Positions 1 to 9,030 of a stretch of 53,781 nucleotides of DNA are shown in pieces. The notes under the pieces are model-generated. The model saw only the letters and a program-made list of their open reading frames with translations, did no database searches and was not told the DNA's origin. The first letter of the stretch is position 1; each line of letters begins with the position of its first letter. The DNA comes from DASUUI01 sp964577965 (lineage in GTDB: Bacteria; Gemmatimonadota; Gemmatimonadetes; Gemmatimonadales; Gemmatimonadaceae). A program made the position numbers and the translations under genes. The stretch lies in the NCBI GenBank assembly GCA_964577965.1, contig CAZOAT010000008.1, positions 1 through 53,781 on the forward strand. The letters are read 5' to 3'.

Positions 1-804
1 CGGGCGGGATGCCTCCCTGATCCATCCCCACTTGTGGAAGATGCGTGAGCCGTCCTCCGAGTCGAGAAACTCGAGGAACTCCCGCGCCAGCGGCTTCTCG
101 CGCCCGCCGTGCGTGAGCGCGACACCGGTGCCGCGGTAGATGAGCCATGGCTCCTGGATCGGCACCAGGTCGGCCAGTTCGGGATTCGCGATCTGCCAGA
201 TATTCCAGACGAGCCAGGCATTGAGCGTCGTGTCCGCTACCCATCTGCCTCTCGCGATTCCCGTGTTCGGTGCGACTGAAGCGATGTTGCGGCGGAAGGC
301 GCGCACTACCTCGATGCTGCCCGTGCGGCCGGCAACGTCCTCCCACAGGCCTGTCTGTCCCGCGCCCTGTACGACGAGCACCCGCACCCCGGGCTGGAGC
401 AGGTCCTCGAACCGGCTGATGCCACGCGGATTGCCCTTGCGGACGAGGATCGCGACTGGCCGGAGATACAGCGGACGGATCGTGGACGGATCCATTCGCC
501 CCGCGGTGCCGCTGTCGAGTTGCGCGATGAAATCAGTCATCATGTGCCCGGACCCCGCGAAGATTACGTCGGCATCCGTGCGCGCTTTCGCGAGCCACTG
601 CGGCGTCGGGCCTCCGACCACCTCAACGTGCGCGCCGCGGCGCCGACCGAATTCCGCGGCTGCCTCGGTCATTGCCGGGAGCGGACCGCCCGGTCCGTAT
701 GTCCGGATCGTGTCAGTGGGCGCGCCCGTCTGCTGGGCAGCGCTCGAGGTTGCCGCGGCGAGGCAAACGGCGGCGAGCAATGGCAGGAATCTGTCGAAGC
801 GCAT
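1..804 (-). CDS. AcfC-like periplasmic substrate-binding protein (3' end outside window)
   Basis: The frame is open from an ATG at 804 down to base 1 (268 codons) and runs off the left edge, so the C-terminus is missing. Residues 1-23 form a signal peptide (ending SSAAQ). The mature part carries YGPGGP at 36-41, then segments such as LYLRPVAILVRKGNP, GAGQTGLWEDVAGR and a late WLIYR motif. These are the landmarks of the accessory-colonisation-factor AcfC family, relatives of ModA-type molybdate/sulfate binding proteins. It should act in the periplasm as a ligand-binding protein, but no ABC permease or ATPase lies beside it here and the ligand is unknown. A GAGGAAA ribosome-binding sequence sits 5-6 bases before the ATG. 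It is divergent from the next gene across 41 bp that contain a perfect dyad. Family assignment is from remembered motifs, not alignment. Confidence 0.85.
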   Translation of the reverse strand, partial: MRFDRFLPLLAAVCLAAATSSAAQQTGAPTDTIRTYGPGGPLPAMTEAAAEFGRRRGAHVEVVGGPTPQWLAKARTDADVIFAGSGHMMTDFIAQLDSGTAGRMDPSTIRPLYLRPVAILVRKGNPRGISRFEDLLQPGVRVLVVQGAGQTGLWEDVAGRTGSIEVVRAFRRNIASVAPNTGIARGRWVADTTLNAWLVWNIWQIANPELADLVPIQEPWLIYRGTGVALTHGGREKPLAREFLEFLDSEDGSRIFHKWGWIREASRP

Positions 805-825
805 GGTTTCCTCTGTTTCACCCGT

Positions 826-842
826 CCAGTTATGCTAACTGG
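826..842. promoter_or_regulatory. 17-bp interrupted palindrome between divergent genes
   Basis: CCAGTTA-TGC-TAACTGG is a perfect 7-bp inverted repeat with a 3-base spacer. It fills the middle of the 41-bp gap between the AcfC-like gene (start 804, minus strand) and the HxHP membrane protein (start 846, plus strand). The plus strand reads TATGCT at 831-836, usable as a -10 box for the right-hand gene, and the same bases read TAGCAT on the other strand. A factor bound here would cover both promoters. This is seen directly as symmetry; the operator role is inferred. Confidence 0.5.
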
Positions 843-845
843 TAG

Positions 846-2411
846 ATGAATAAATCACGATGTGCCCTCATGACGACCGCGCTCGCGCTGCTCGTCGTCG
901 TCACATCGGCGCACGTCGGCAGCCCCGACACTTGGTACGCCGGCAATGCCGGCCCGTACCGGGTTCTCGTGCACATCCGCGCCCCGGGTGTCATTCCGGG
1001 GATCGCCGAGGTGAATGTGCAGGTGGAAGGCGACGAGGACATCCGCGAGGTGCTGGCCAACGTGAACCGTTTCGACGCGGTCGCGGCTGCGCCCCCGCCG
1101 GAACGGGCGAAGCCGGTGCGCGGCCAGCCGAACAGCTGGCGCCTGCCGCTGTGGGTCATGACTGGGGGGTCGAACAGTGTCACGGTGCGTGTGCGCGGCG
1201 ACCGCGGTGAAGGCGTCGTCGTCGTCCCCGCAACGATCGTCGCCTTCCAGCGGCTGGACCTCACCGGGCCGCTCGCGTTCGGACTGGGTGCGGTGGGACT
1301 GTTCCTCTTCGCCGGCGCGGTCACGATCGTAGGAGCTGCAGTTCGCGAGGCGGGACTACCACCGGGGAAGAGTCCCGGATCACGCAGAAGACGGTCGGCC
1401 CGAATAGCGATGGGTGCGACGGCCGCAGTGCTTGCACTCCTCCTGTACGGTGGCAAGCAGTGGTGGGATGCAGAGGACCGCGCGCATAGAGCGTCGATGT
1501 TTCGACCGCTCGAGGCGGAAGCGCACGTGGATTCTGTCGCGGGTGGTCACGCGCTGCGGTTTGTCATAAGCGACACTGCGTGGCGGCTTCCCAACTCATC
1601 GGGCGCACCCGGCGGGCGTGGCCGCAGCCGCTTCAGTCCCCTGGTACCCGACCATGGTAAGCTCGTGCACATGTTCCTGATCCGCGACGACATGCAGGCG
1701 TTCGCGCACGTGCACCCGGGAACGGAAGACACGGTCACGTTCACGGCCGGGCTGCCGCCGCTTCCGCCTGGCCGCTATCACGTTTTTGCCGACATCACGC
1801 ACGAGAGCGGTTACTCCCAGACTCTGCCCGCTGCGGTGGAGCTGACCAGCGGCCCTGCTGTACTGCGCCAGGGCGGGGCGGGCGGCACGCCGATGGGATC
1901 GAGCGGCGACGAGTCGTGGCTCCTTGCCGAGCCGCTGTCACTGGGTGAGAACACCCAACCGCTTCAGCCTCCGTACATGATGACGTGGGAGCGGCCGCTG
2001 TCCAAGCCCATAGTGGCCGGAACTCCGGCGCCGCTTCGCTTTTCCGTCTCGCGACTCGACGGGGGCCCAGTGGAGCTCGAGCCGTACATGGGGATGGCGG
2101 CACACGCCGTCGTACTGCGCGAGGACGCTGGTGTGTTCATCCACCTCCACCCGATGGGGACGATCTCCAGCGCGTCACAGCTCGCCTTCGAGATGCGCGC
2201 GCCGACGGACACCATGCCCGGCATGCTCGCGCAGCGGCTCACCACCGCCGACTCGAGCCGCGTATCGCACGGGATGCACGGTGGGGCGCAGGACGTGCTG
2301 TCCTTTCCTTACGCATTCCCGACCGCCGGCAGCTACGTCATCTGGGTGCAGGTCAGGCAGGGCGGCCGCGTGCTCACCGCGGCGTTCAGTGCGGACGTTG
2401 AGCCTGGTTGA
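846..2411 (+). CDS. Membrane-anchored protein with two HxHP beta-sandwich-like modules
   Basis: 521 residues. An N-terminal signal-like segment (about residues 8-24) is followed by a YtkA-like extracytoplasmic stretch (about 30-135). Two hydrophobic helices follow (about 138-165 and 188-203), then a long soluble C-terminal part. That part contains two related segments: one with FAHVHP followed by LPPLPPGRYHVFADI, and a later one with FIHLHP followed by FPTAGSYVIWVQV. Each carries an HxHP motif, and a His/Met-rich SHGMHGG stretch lies between the second HxHP and the C-terminus. Similar modules occur in uncharacterised heavy-metal-associated membrane proteins, so copper or another soft metal is a possible ligand, but this is inference. 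It is transcribed away from the AcfC-like gene. No Shine-Dalgarno is evident; a TATGCT hexamer lies 9 bases before the ATG. Confidence 0.75.
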   Translation: MNKSRCALMTTALALLVVVTSAHVGSPDTWYAGNAGPYRVLVHIRAPGVIPGIAEVNVQVEGDEDIREVLANVNRFDAVAAAPPPERAKPVRGQPNSWRLPLWVMTGGSNSVTVRVRGDRGEGVVVVPATIVAFQRLDLTGPLAFGLGAVGLFLFAGAVTIVGAAVREAGLPPGKSPGSRRRRSARIAMGATAAVLALLLYGGKQWWDAEDRAHRASMFRPLEAEAHVDSVAGGHALRFVISDTAWRLPNSSGAPGGRGRSRFSPLVPDHGKLVHMFLIRDDMQAFAHVHPGTEDTVTFTAGLPPLPPGRYHVFADITHESGYSQTLPAAVELTSGPAVLRQGGAGGTPMGSSGDESWLLAEPLSLGENTQPLQPPYMMTWERPLSKPIVAGTPAPLRFSVSRLDGGPVELEPYMGMAAHAVVLREDAGVFIHLHPMGTISSASQLAFEMRAPTDTMPGMLAQRLTTADSSRVSHGMHGGAQDVLSFPYAFPTAGSYVIWVQVRQGGRVLTAAFSADVEPG

Positions 2412-2461
2412 CGATGACCAGGACTGCACCGACGACCTTGGCGCTTGCCAGCCCCACGTGA

Positions 2462-5176
2462 CTATCTGCCAAACCAGTAGCTCGCCTTGATTGCGAACAC
2501 GTTCTCGGGCGCTTCCCGGAATACGCCCCCGACTTCGCGTGCGACCCTGAACCCGGGGTTAGTGTCGTCCCCGCTGCGGCGCTGCTGCCAGACGAAGAAC
2601 AGCGCCGATCCCGGCCGGTACTCCCAGCGGACCACCGCGTTCCCGACCAGTGAGCGCGTGCTGAAGTCGGGGTTCCCAAGTCTGATCGGCGTTCCGCCGG
2701 GCTGCTGAGCAAGCAGCCCGTTCTCATCCCGCGTCAGCGTGCCGTCGTCTTCGCTGAAGTAGTCGAAGTTGAAGGTCTTCCGTTCACGCAGACTCTTGAA
2801 CGCGTGGTACTCGCCGCTGGCGACCAGCGGCTGCGCAAAGACCTGCAGCGACAGATTGGGCGTGAACGTCCAGTCAACCCGCGTCTCGAGTGAGAGCTGG
2901 TTGTACCGCAGCTCGCCGAACACGTAACGCCTCCCGAACGTGCCGGTCGCGGCGGAGTCAGATGCGGAAGTGATGTACTGTGCCGCGATCCTCTGCGCGT
3001 TGATCTCAGGCGAGAAGCTCACGCGCAGCGCAGTGCTTGGCCGGATGGTGAAGCTCGAGAACAGGTTGTGCTCCCAGCCGCCTGCATCGTTCTTCGAGTA
3101 GTAGTACCACTGCTCGAACATGTACACGCGCCGGGAGTCGGACCAGTGGCCGAACTCGAAGTTCCGGCGCGCGGGGCGCAGCGCGAGCGGACCGCCGCGC
3201 GTCAGACGATCGTCCACCGTCTCGGGCACGATGATGTAGTTGGTGTTGAAGCTCCACATGTTCTTGAACCGGCCATCGACGTGGAACCCGTAGTACTCGT
3301 CGATCTTGTCCCCGTCATAGTTCCACCGCTGGCCGTTGAACGGCCCGATGAGCCAGTTCCGGAGGAATCGTCCCGGTTCATCCTTCCTCAGGCCGACGAT
3401 CGTGGACAGCGCCTTGTATCCGGCCTGCGACTGGAAGCCGACGTCGTTCACTTCGAACCCAGGCTCCACGGCCTGCAGCGAGATGTTACCGATGGTGTGC
3501 CGTCCGGACATCTTGCCGGCCGAGATCTGCCAGGCGGTGCCATGCAGAGCGGTGCGGGTCGGATCGAAGTGGTTGTTCTCGATGTCAGGACGCTGGAGGT
3601 AACGCGTTGAAGAGCGCTGCGTTGACACCATGGACTCCGGTGTGCCGAACACTGCGCTTCGGCCTATCGAGCCGTCGAGCACCCACATCCTGTCCTTCCA
3701 GCTCTGGTTGAAATCGAGTCCGACGAAGTAGGCGTCACGACGCAGCATCTCCGCCAGTGGCCGATCCTCGAGGTTGCGGTTCACCGCGGTCGTGAACAGG
3801 CCGATCTGCGTGTTCCCCTGACGCAGGTCCTGCCGCACACGGCCGACGAAGTAGTTGGTCTGCGGCTCAACCGCATCATCGCCGCGCGTCCCGTCCTCCG
3901 CCTGGAAGCGGCCTGTCTCACGCATCGTGAAAGCGTCAAGAATTCCGATGGACAGCCCCGGCCGTGGCTGGCCCGCGATCTTCGCCGCCGCGGCGATCGT
4001 CGCCTCTTCCGGCATGTCGGCGTATGGATGGCTGAATTCGATCCTCCGCTGCGGTGGACGTCCGATGCGCCGCGAATGGAACAGGGTCGGGAATCCTGCC
4101 GAGTTGAACGTGCGGATCCGCCCGTAGCTGAAGATGCCGGCGCCCTCTACGAAGAACGGCCGCCGCTCCGGGAAGAACAGCTCGTTCGCGGTGAGATTCA
4201 CACGCGCGGGATCTACTTCCACCTGTCCGAAATCAGGATTGATCGTGCCGCTCAGCGTCAAACCACTGGTGAGCCCGTACTTCAGGTCCAGTCCGCCCTT
4301 CACCTGATAGTCGCTCGCTCCACGGAACGGGTTGCCCGCTGGGACGTTCAGGTACTCGGCGCGGCCGGTGACATACGGCATGAGCTCCAGGTACCGCGTG
4401 CGTGGCAGGTCACTGAGCCCTCCCAGAGTTGCCCAGCGTGACGGTCCTCCGGTGGCCCGCCTCGGCGTAAACGCAAACGCGGTCGTCTCGCTCTTGCGCG
4501 AGACGACGCGGCGGAAATCGATGCCGAACGTCTGTGCTCCCGTGCGTGGATTGTAGCGAAGCTGAGAAAACGGAATCCGATACTCGGCGACCCAGCCGAG
4601 CGAGTCAATCGCAGCTGCCGCCTCCCAGACTGCGTCCCAGGAGCCGTCGGTGCCACCGGTCGCCGAGACCGAAGCATCGCGGATCGCGCCTGCGGGCGTA
4701 ATGCGGAAGACGTACCCGCTCACCCGGTCGTGGTAGGAGTCTATGTACACTTCCAGGAGGTCGCTGCCGGTGAGTCCCTCGTCCCGGCGGCCGAGTCGCG
4801 CCCTGATCTTGTCGGGCTCGCTGTCGAACATGCGAACTCCGATGTACAGCGCCTTGTCGTCGTACAACACGCGGACTTCAGTCTCTTCCGTGGCGGGCTG
4901 CCCCTCGTCCGGGTCGATCTGGATGAAGCCGGTCATGGGGCGGGCCGCCGCCCAAGCGGGGTCATCGAGCTGCCCATCGATCCGTATCGACGATGGGGAG
5001 CGTGCTGCCGTAAGCATCGGCAGCGCGGGGAGCGCGTCGCGTGCCACCGCTCCTGAGCCATTGGTCGATTCCGGGGCCGCAGGGTTTGCGGATGCCGCGG
5101 TTTGCGCCTGCAGCAGCGCGGGGAATGCGAGGAGCGTGACGGCTGGTGAGAGGCGCATCGTTAATGAGGCTGGCAT
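2462..5176 (-). CDS. DUF5916 / CBM9-like outer-membrane protein, copy 1
   Basis: About 904 residues from the ATG at 5176; an alternative ATG at 5158 gives the same signal peptide (LSPAVTLLAFPALLQAQ). After the signal, roughly residues 45-240 match the CBM9-like N-terminal domain of DUF5916 proteins (DGQLDDPAW, TEVRVLYDDKALYIGVRMFD, YRIPFSQLRY). The rest is rich in alternating aromatic strands (FFPERRPFFVEG, FGRRYVFGELRYNQLSLETRVDWTF) and ends SYWFGR, as expected for an outer-membrane barrel. The function of the family is unknown; neither a TonB box nor catalytic residues can be pointed to. A paralog of nearly the same length lies at 12869-15586. The start is 177 bp from the chosen start of the divergent ABC transporter gene. 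No good ribosome-binding site is visible, so the start is uncertain by a few residues. Confidence 0.88.
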   Translation of the reverse strand: MPASLTMRLSPAVTLLAFPALLQAQTAASANPAAPESTNGSGAVARDALPALPMLTAARSPSSIRIDGQLDDPAWAAARPMTGFIQIDPDEGQPATEETEVRVLYDDKALYIGVRMFDSEPDKIRARLGRRDEGLTGSDLLEVYIDSYHDRVSGYVFRITPAGAIRDASVSATGGTDGSWDAVWEAAAAIDSLGWVAEYRIPFSQLRYNPRTGAQTFGIDFRRVVSRKSETTAFAFTPRRATGGPSRWATLGGLSDLPRTRYLELMPYVTGRAEYLNVPAGNPFRGASDYQVKGGLDLKYGLTSGLTLSGTINPDFGQVEVDPARVNLTANELFFPERRPFFVEGAGIFSYGRIRTFNSAGFPTLFHSRRIGRPPQRRIEFSHPYADMPEEATIAAAAKIAGQPRPGLSIGILDAFTMRETGRFQAEDGTRGDDAVEPQTNYFVGRVRQDLRQGNTQIGLFTTAVNRNLEDRPLAEMLRRDAYFVGLDFNQSWKDRMWVLDGSIGRSAVFGTPESMVSTQRSSTRYLQRPDIENNHFDPTRTALHGTAWQISAGKMSGRHTIGNISLQAVEPGFEVNDVGFQSQAGYKALSTIVGLRKDEPGRFLRNWLIGPFNGQRWNYDGDKIDEYYGFHVDGRFKNMWSFNTNYIIVPETVDDRLTRGGPLALRPARRNFEFGHWSDSRRVYMFEQWYYYSKNDAGGWEHNLFSSFTIRPSTALRVSFSPEINAQRIAAQYITSASDSAATGTFGRRYVFGELRYNQLSLETRVDWTFTPNLSLQVFAQPLVASGEYHAFKSLRERKTFNFDYFSEDDGTLTRDENGLLAQQPGGTPIRLGNPDFSTRSLVGNAVVRWEYRPGSALFFVWQQRRSGDDTNPGFRVAREVGGVFREAPENVFAIKASYWFGR

Positions 5177-5353
5177 GGGGTGGAGGGTTGCGACTGCAAC
5201 CTCTTTTCCCCTACGGCAGGTCACCCCCATCGGTTTCGGCGCAGAGCGCGGCAGGCTAGTCTTGTTTCCGTGTCTGCCTCCGTCGGTCCGGCTTCGCGCC
5301 CGAGGTTCGGGTCAAGGTCCAGCCAGGGCGGGTCGCGTCCAGAGAAGGGCAAG

Positions 5354-7186
5354 GTGGATTACGGCCGTGCCTGGGCGGAGGCGCGCTCGCTGGTCTGGGC
5401 GCATCGCCGATCGCTTGGCTTCGGTCTCGTCATCATGCTGGTCAACCGCCTTTCGGGGCTGGTGCTGCCAGGCAGCTCCAAATTCCTGATCGACGAGATT
5501 ATCGGAAACCGGCGCGCGGACATGCTCCTCCCGCTGGCCGGGCTGGCTGTTGCCGCGACGATCGTCCAGGCAGTTTCGGGATTCGCGCTGTCGCAGATAG
5601 TCAGCATAGCAGCGCAGCGTGCCATCGCCGAGATCAGGCGCCAGGTCCAGGCGCACGTGCTGCGACTGCCTGCGTCCTATTTCGCTGGCACCAAGACCGG
5701 CGTCCTCATCTCACGCGTGATGACCGACGCCGAAGGAATCCGGAATCTTGTCGGCACGGGACTGGTGCAGCTCGTAGGGGGCGCCGTCACCGCAGCGATC
5801 GGCTTGAGTGTGCTGTTCTACCTGAACTGGCAGCTCACCACCATCACGCTCCTCGTGCTGCTGACGTTCGGCATCATGATGGCGATCGCCTTCCGCCGCC
5901 TGCGGCCGCTCTTCCGCGAGCGCGGTGAGCTGAACGCTCAGGTCACCGGACGACTCGCCGAAGCACTCGGCGGGGTGCAGGTCGTCAAGGTTTACACCGC
6001 CGAGAAGCGGGAAGAGCTGATTTTCACGCGGGGTGTGTACAGTCTCTTCCGCAACGTGGCGCGAACGATCACGGGGATTTCGGCCGTTGGGGCCGGCGCT
6101 ACGGTGATCATCGGCGCGGTTGGCGTGCTGATGATCGTGATCGGCGGTCAGGCGATTCTCGACGGCACCATGACGCTCGGTGATTTCGTCATGTACGTCT
6201 TCTTCGTGGGACTGGTGGCCGCGCCAATGGTGCAGATCGCTTCCATAGGAACGCAGATCAGCGAGGCATTCGCCGGGCTCGACCGGATCCGCGAGTTGCG
6301 GCAGATGCCTACCGAGGACATCGAGGATTCCGGCAAGCCCCCGCTGGCCGGAGTCGACGGCGAGATCGTGTTCGACGATGTCTGGTTCGAGTATGACCCC
6401 GGCGTGCCCGTGCTGCGTGGAGTGTCGTTCACTGCTGCGCCGGGATCCACCACGGCGCTCGTCGGCTCGAGCGGTGGAGGGAAGAGCACGCTCGTCAATC
6501 TCGTGATGTCATTCCACCGGCCTGTGTCCGGGCGCGTGTTGGTGGACGGGCGCGACCTCACGACGTTGCGGGTGCGTGACTACCGCGCATACGTCGGGGC
6601 AGTGCTGCAGGAGAATTTTCTGTTTGACGGAACGATACGGGAGAACATCGCGTACGGCCGTCCAGGTGCAAGCGACGAGGACGTGCGCGCGGCCGGCCGG
6701 CTGGCGCACTGCGAGGAGTTCGTGAACCGGTTCGAGCTCGGCTACGACACGATCGTCGGGGAACGCGGCGTCAAGCTGTCCGGCGGGCAGAGGCAGCGTG
6801 TGGCGATCGCGCGTGCAATCCTCGCCGATCCGAAGCTGCTGGTCCTCGACGAGGCCACCTCGAGCCTCGACAGCGAGAGCGAGGGGCTGATCAGGGACGG
6901 GTTGAGGACGCTCCGTTCCGGGCGAACGACGTTTGTTATCGCCCACCGGCTGTCTACCATCGAGAGCGCAGACCAGATTCTCGTGATCGAGGACGGCGAG
7001 ATCGTCGAGCGGGGGACGCACGACGAGCTGCTCGCCGTGAACGGACGCTACCGGCAGCTGTACGAGAGCCAGTACGGAATCGAGCACGACCGGTTCATCA
7101 ATCCGGGCGAGGATCTCACGCCCGAGGAGCCGTCACCGCGTGAGGAGATTCCAGCGGGCTCCGGCACGCCTGCCACAAGATTGTAG
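5354..7186 (+). CDS. ABC exporter, fused membrane and ATPase domains (MsbA-like)
   Basis: 610 residues from a GTG at 5354. A six-helix type-1 exporter membrane domain spans about residues 20-320, and the nucleotide-binding domain follows. The latter has Walker A GSSGGGKST near 371-379, the signature LSGGQRQR near 475, Walker B LLVLDEATS near 495 and a switch His in IAHRLST. It is a half-transporter that must dimerise in the inner membrane; the family exports lipids, drugs or peptides and the cargo cannot be read from sequence. The frame stays open upstream to an ATG at 5180, but the extra 58 residues are low-complexity Arg/Ser sequence. The GTG at 5354 is preceded by AGAAGGG at good spacing and begins right before the first helix, so I prefer it. 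GTG at 5270 is a third option. Confidence 0.9.
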   Translation: MDYGRAWAEARSLVWAHRRSLGFGLVIMLVNRLSGLVLPGSSKFLIDEIIGNRRADMLLPLAGLAVAATIVQAVSGFALSQIVSIAAQRAIAEIRRQVQAHVLRLPASYFAGTKTGVLISRVMTDAEGIRNLVGTGLVQLVGGAVTAAIGLSVLFYLNWQLTTITLLVLLTFGIMMAIAFRRLRPLFRERGELNAQVTGRLAEALGGVQVVKVYTAEKREELIFTRGVYSLFRNVARTITGISAVGAGATVIIGAVGVLMIVIGGQAILDGTMTLGDFVMYVFFVGLVAAPMVQIASIGTQISEAFAGLDRIRELRQMPTEDIEDSGKPPLAGVDGEIVFDDVWFEYDPGVPVLRGVSFTAAPGSTTALVGSSGGGKSTLVNLVMSFHRPVSGRVLVDGRDLTTLRVRDYRAYVGAVLQENFLFDGTIRENIAYGRPGASDEDVRAAGRLAHCEEFVNRFELGYDTIVGERGVKLSGGQRQRVAIARAILADPKLLVLDEATSSLDSESEGLIRDGLRTLRSGRTTFVIAHRLSTIESADQILVIEDGEIVERGTHDELLAVNGRYRQLYESQYGIEHDRFINPGEDLTPEEPSPREEIPAGSGTPATRL

Positions 7187-7214
7187 CCCCAGCAACTTCA
7201 GCGGACACTCCAGC

Positions 7215-9026
7215 ATGAGCAGACAACTTCTCTCCGCAGTCGCGCTGATCAGCGTGTGCGCAGCCGTACCACATGCGCAGGTCACCGACACGGTGCCCGA
7301 GAGCGTGTACGCCCGCGTCGCGGGGCAGCGCGGCAGCGACTCGGTGCGCTTCCACGCGTTGCTCGACGCGCACTGGCGGTACGTGATGCGCGAGTTCCCC
7401 ACGTATGCCACCGACCTCGGCTGGCCCGGACGCAACGATCGCTGGACCGACGCCAGTGAGGCGGCGCTCGAGCGCCGCCGTGCGACACAGCGGCAGCTGC
7501 TGCGCGCAATCGAGTCGATCTCCCGTGACGCGCTCCGCGGCCAGGACCGCGTATCGTACGATCTCTTCCGCCGTGGGCTCGAGGAGGAGGTCGAGGGCTA
7601 TCGATTCCCCTCCGAGCTGATGCCCGTCACACAGCGCGGCGGACCGCACAGCACGATCACCGAAGTCCTCTCCCGTGCCCCGGCGCGGACGGTCGAGGAC
7701 TACGAGGACATCCTGCAGCGGATGCGTCGCTCGCCGCAGGTGGTTGAGAATGACATCGCATGGATGGAGAAGGGGCTCGGACGCGGTATCACGCCGCCTC
7801 GGGTCACGCTGCGCGATCTGCCGACCCAGGTGCGCAACCTCATAGTCGAGGATCCGCTCACCAGTCCGGCGTTCCGCGCGTTCAACAACTTCCCTGCCGG
7901 CATCCCGGAAGCCGAGCGCACCCGGCTGCGTGCTGCTGCGGCGGAAGCGTACACCGCTCAGATACGACCGTCGCTGGAGCGGCTGGCGTCGTTCCTCGCC
8001 GACAGGTACGTCCCGAACGCGCGCGAAGCACTGGCACGCAGCACTCTGCCCGACGGTGAGGCCTGGTACGCGCACAACGTGCGCAGCTTCACGACCACGC
8101 CGATGACGCCGGCGCAGATCCATCAGCTCGGGCTTTCCGAGGTGGCGCGCATCCGTGCCGAGATGGATTCGATCATCCGCACCACCGGCTTCGAGGGAGA
8201 TTTCCCCGCGTTCGTGAACTTCCTGCGTACCGATCCTCGCTTCTACCACACGGACTCGGCGAGCCTGGTGCAGGAGTATCGCGACATCTCCAAGCGGATC
8301 GACCCCGGGCTCGTGCGGCTGTTTGGCCGCTTGCCGCGCCTGCCGTACGGGGTGACGACGATACCCTCGTACATGGCTCCATCGCAGACGACTGCGTACT
8401 ACATGCGTGGATCCGCCGAAGCGGGGCGACCCGGCTGGTATTACGTCAACACCTATGATCTGAAGTCGCGCCCGCGGTGGGAGATGGAGGCGCTGTCGCT
8501 GCATGAAGCCGTGCCCGGCCACCACCTGCAGATCGCGCTGGCGCAGGAGCTCGAGGGGCTGCCGCGGTTCAGGCAGCTCGGCGGCTACACCGTGTTCGTG
8601 GAGGGGTGGGCGCTGTACGCCGAGAGCCTCGGTCCGGATCTCGACATGTTCACGGATCCGTACTCGAAGTTCGGGCAGCTCACGTATGAGATATGGCGGG
8701 CCATCCGCCTGGTGCTCGACACCGGCATCCACTCGATGGGCTGGACCCGGGAGCAGGCGATCGAGTACTTCGCATCCAACTCGGCGAAGAGCGAGCTCGA
8801 CATCGCCCAGGAGGTGGACCGATACATTGTCTGGCCCGGACAGGCGCTGGCGTACAAAATCGGCGAGCTGAAGTTCAAGGAGCTCCGCGGCGAAGCAGAG
8901 CGAGCGCTGGGCGCGCGGTTCGACGTCCGCGCGTTCCATGACGAGGTGCTGCGGCATGGTGCGCTCCCGCTCGATGTGCTCGAGCGGAACGTGAGGGAGT
9001 GGATAGCGGCGCAGCCACAGAGCTGA
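7215..9026 (+). CDS. Secreted DUF885-family metallopeptidase-like protein
   Basis: 603 residues from the ATG at 7215. The N-terminus (SRQLLSAVALISVCAAVPHAQ) is a signal peptide, which decides against the longer open frame from 7140. The DUF885 hallmark HEAVPGHH is at residues 430-437, followed by EGWALYAESLG, giving a gluzincin-like set of zinc ligands (two His plus a downstream Glu). The segment DLGWPGRNDRWTD near the N-terminus is also typical of the family. Members are predicted zinc-dependent peptidases of unknown substrate; some relatives cleave small peptides or esters. It should act in the periplasm or outside. It begins 28 bp after the ABC exporter and is followed after 4 bp by the PhzF-like gene, so the three may be co-transcribed. 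No Shine-Dalgarno precedes this ATG. Confidence 0.9.
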   Translation: MSRQLLSAVALISVCAAVPHAQVTDTVPESVYARVAGQRGSDSVRFHALLDAHWRYVMREFPTYATDLGWPGRNDRWTDASEAALERRRATQRQLLRAIESISRDALRGQDRVSYDLFRRGLEEEVEGYRFPSELMPVTQRGGPHSTITEVLSRAPARTVEDYEDILQRMRRSPQVVENDIAWMEKGLGRGITPPRVTLRDLPTQVRNLIVEDPLTSPAFRAFNNFPAGIPEAERTRLRAAAAEAYTAQIRPSLERLASFLADRYVPNAREALARSTLPDGEAWYAHNVRSFTTTPMTPAQIHQLGLSEVARIRAEMDSIIRTTGFEGDFPAFVNFLRTDPRFYHTDSASLVQEYRDISKRIDPGLVRLFGRLPRLPYGVTTIPSYMAPSQTTAYYMRGSAEAGRPGWYYVNTYDLKSRPRWEMEALSLHEAVPGHHLQIALAQELEGLPRFRQLGGYTVFVEGWALYAESLGPDLDMFTDPYSKFGQLTYEIWRAIRLVLDTGIHSMGWTREQAIEYFASNSAKSELDIAQEVDRYIVWPGQALAYKIGELKFKELRGEAERALGARFDVRAFHDEVLRHGALPLDVLERNVREWIAAQPQS

Positions 9027-9030
9027 GCGC

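Noticed and set aside
7116..8957. A 613-codon open frame on the minus strand
   Set aside because: It is antisense to the DUF885 gene and Arg/His-rich, as produced by GC-rich third positions of the real gene.
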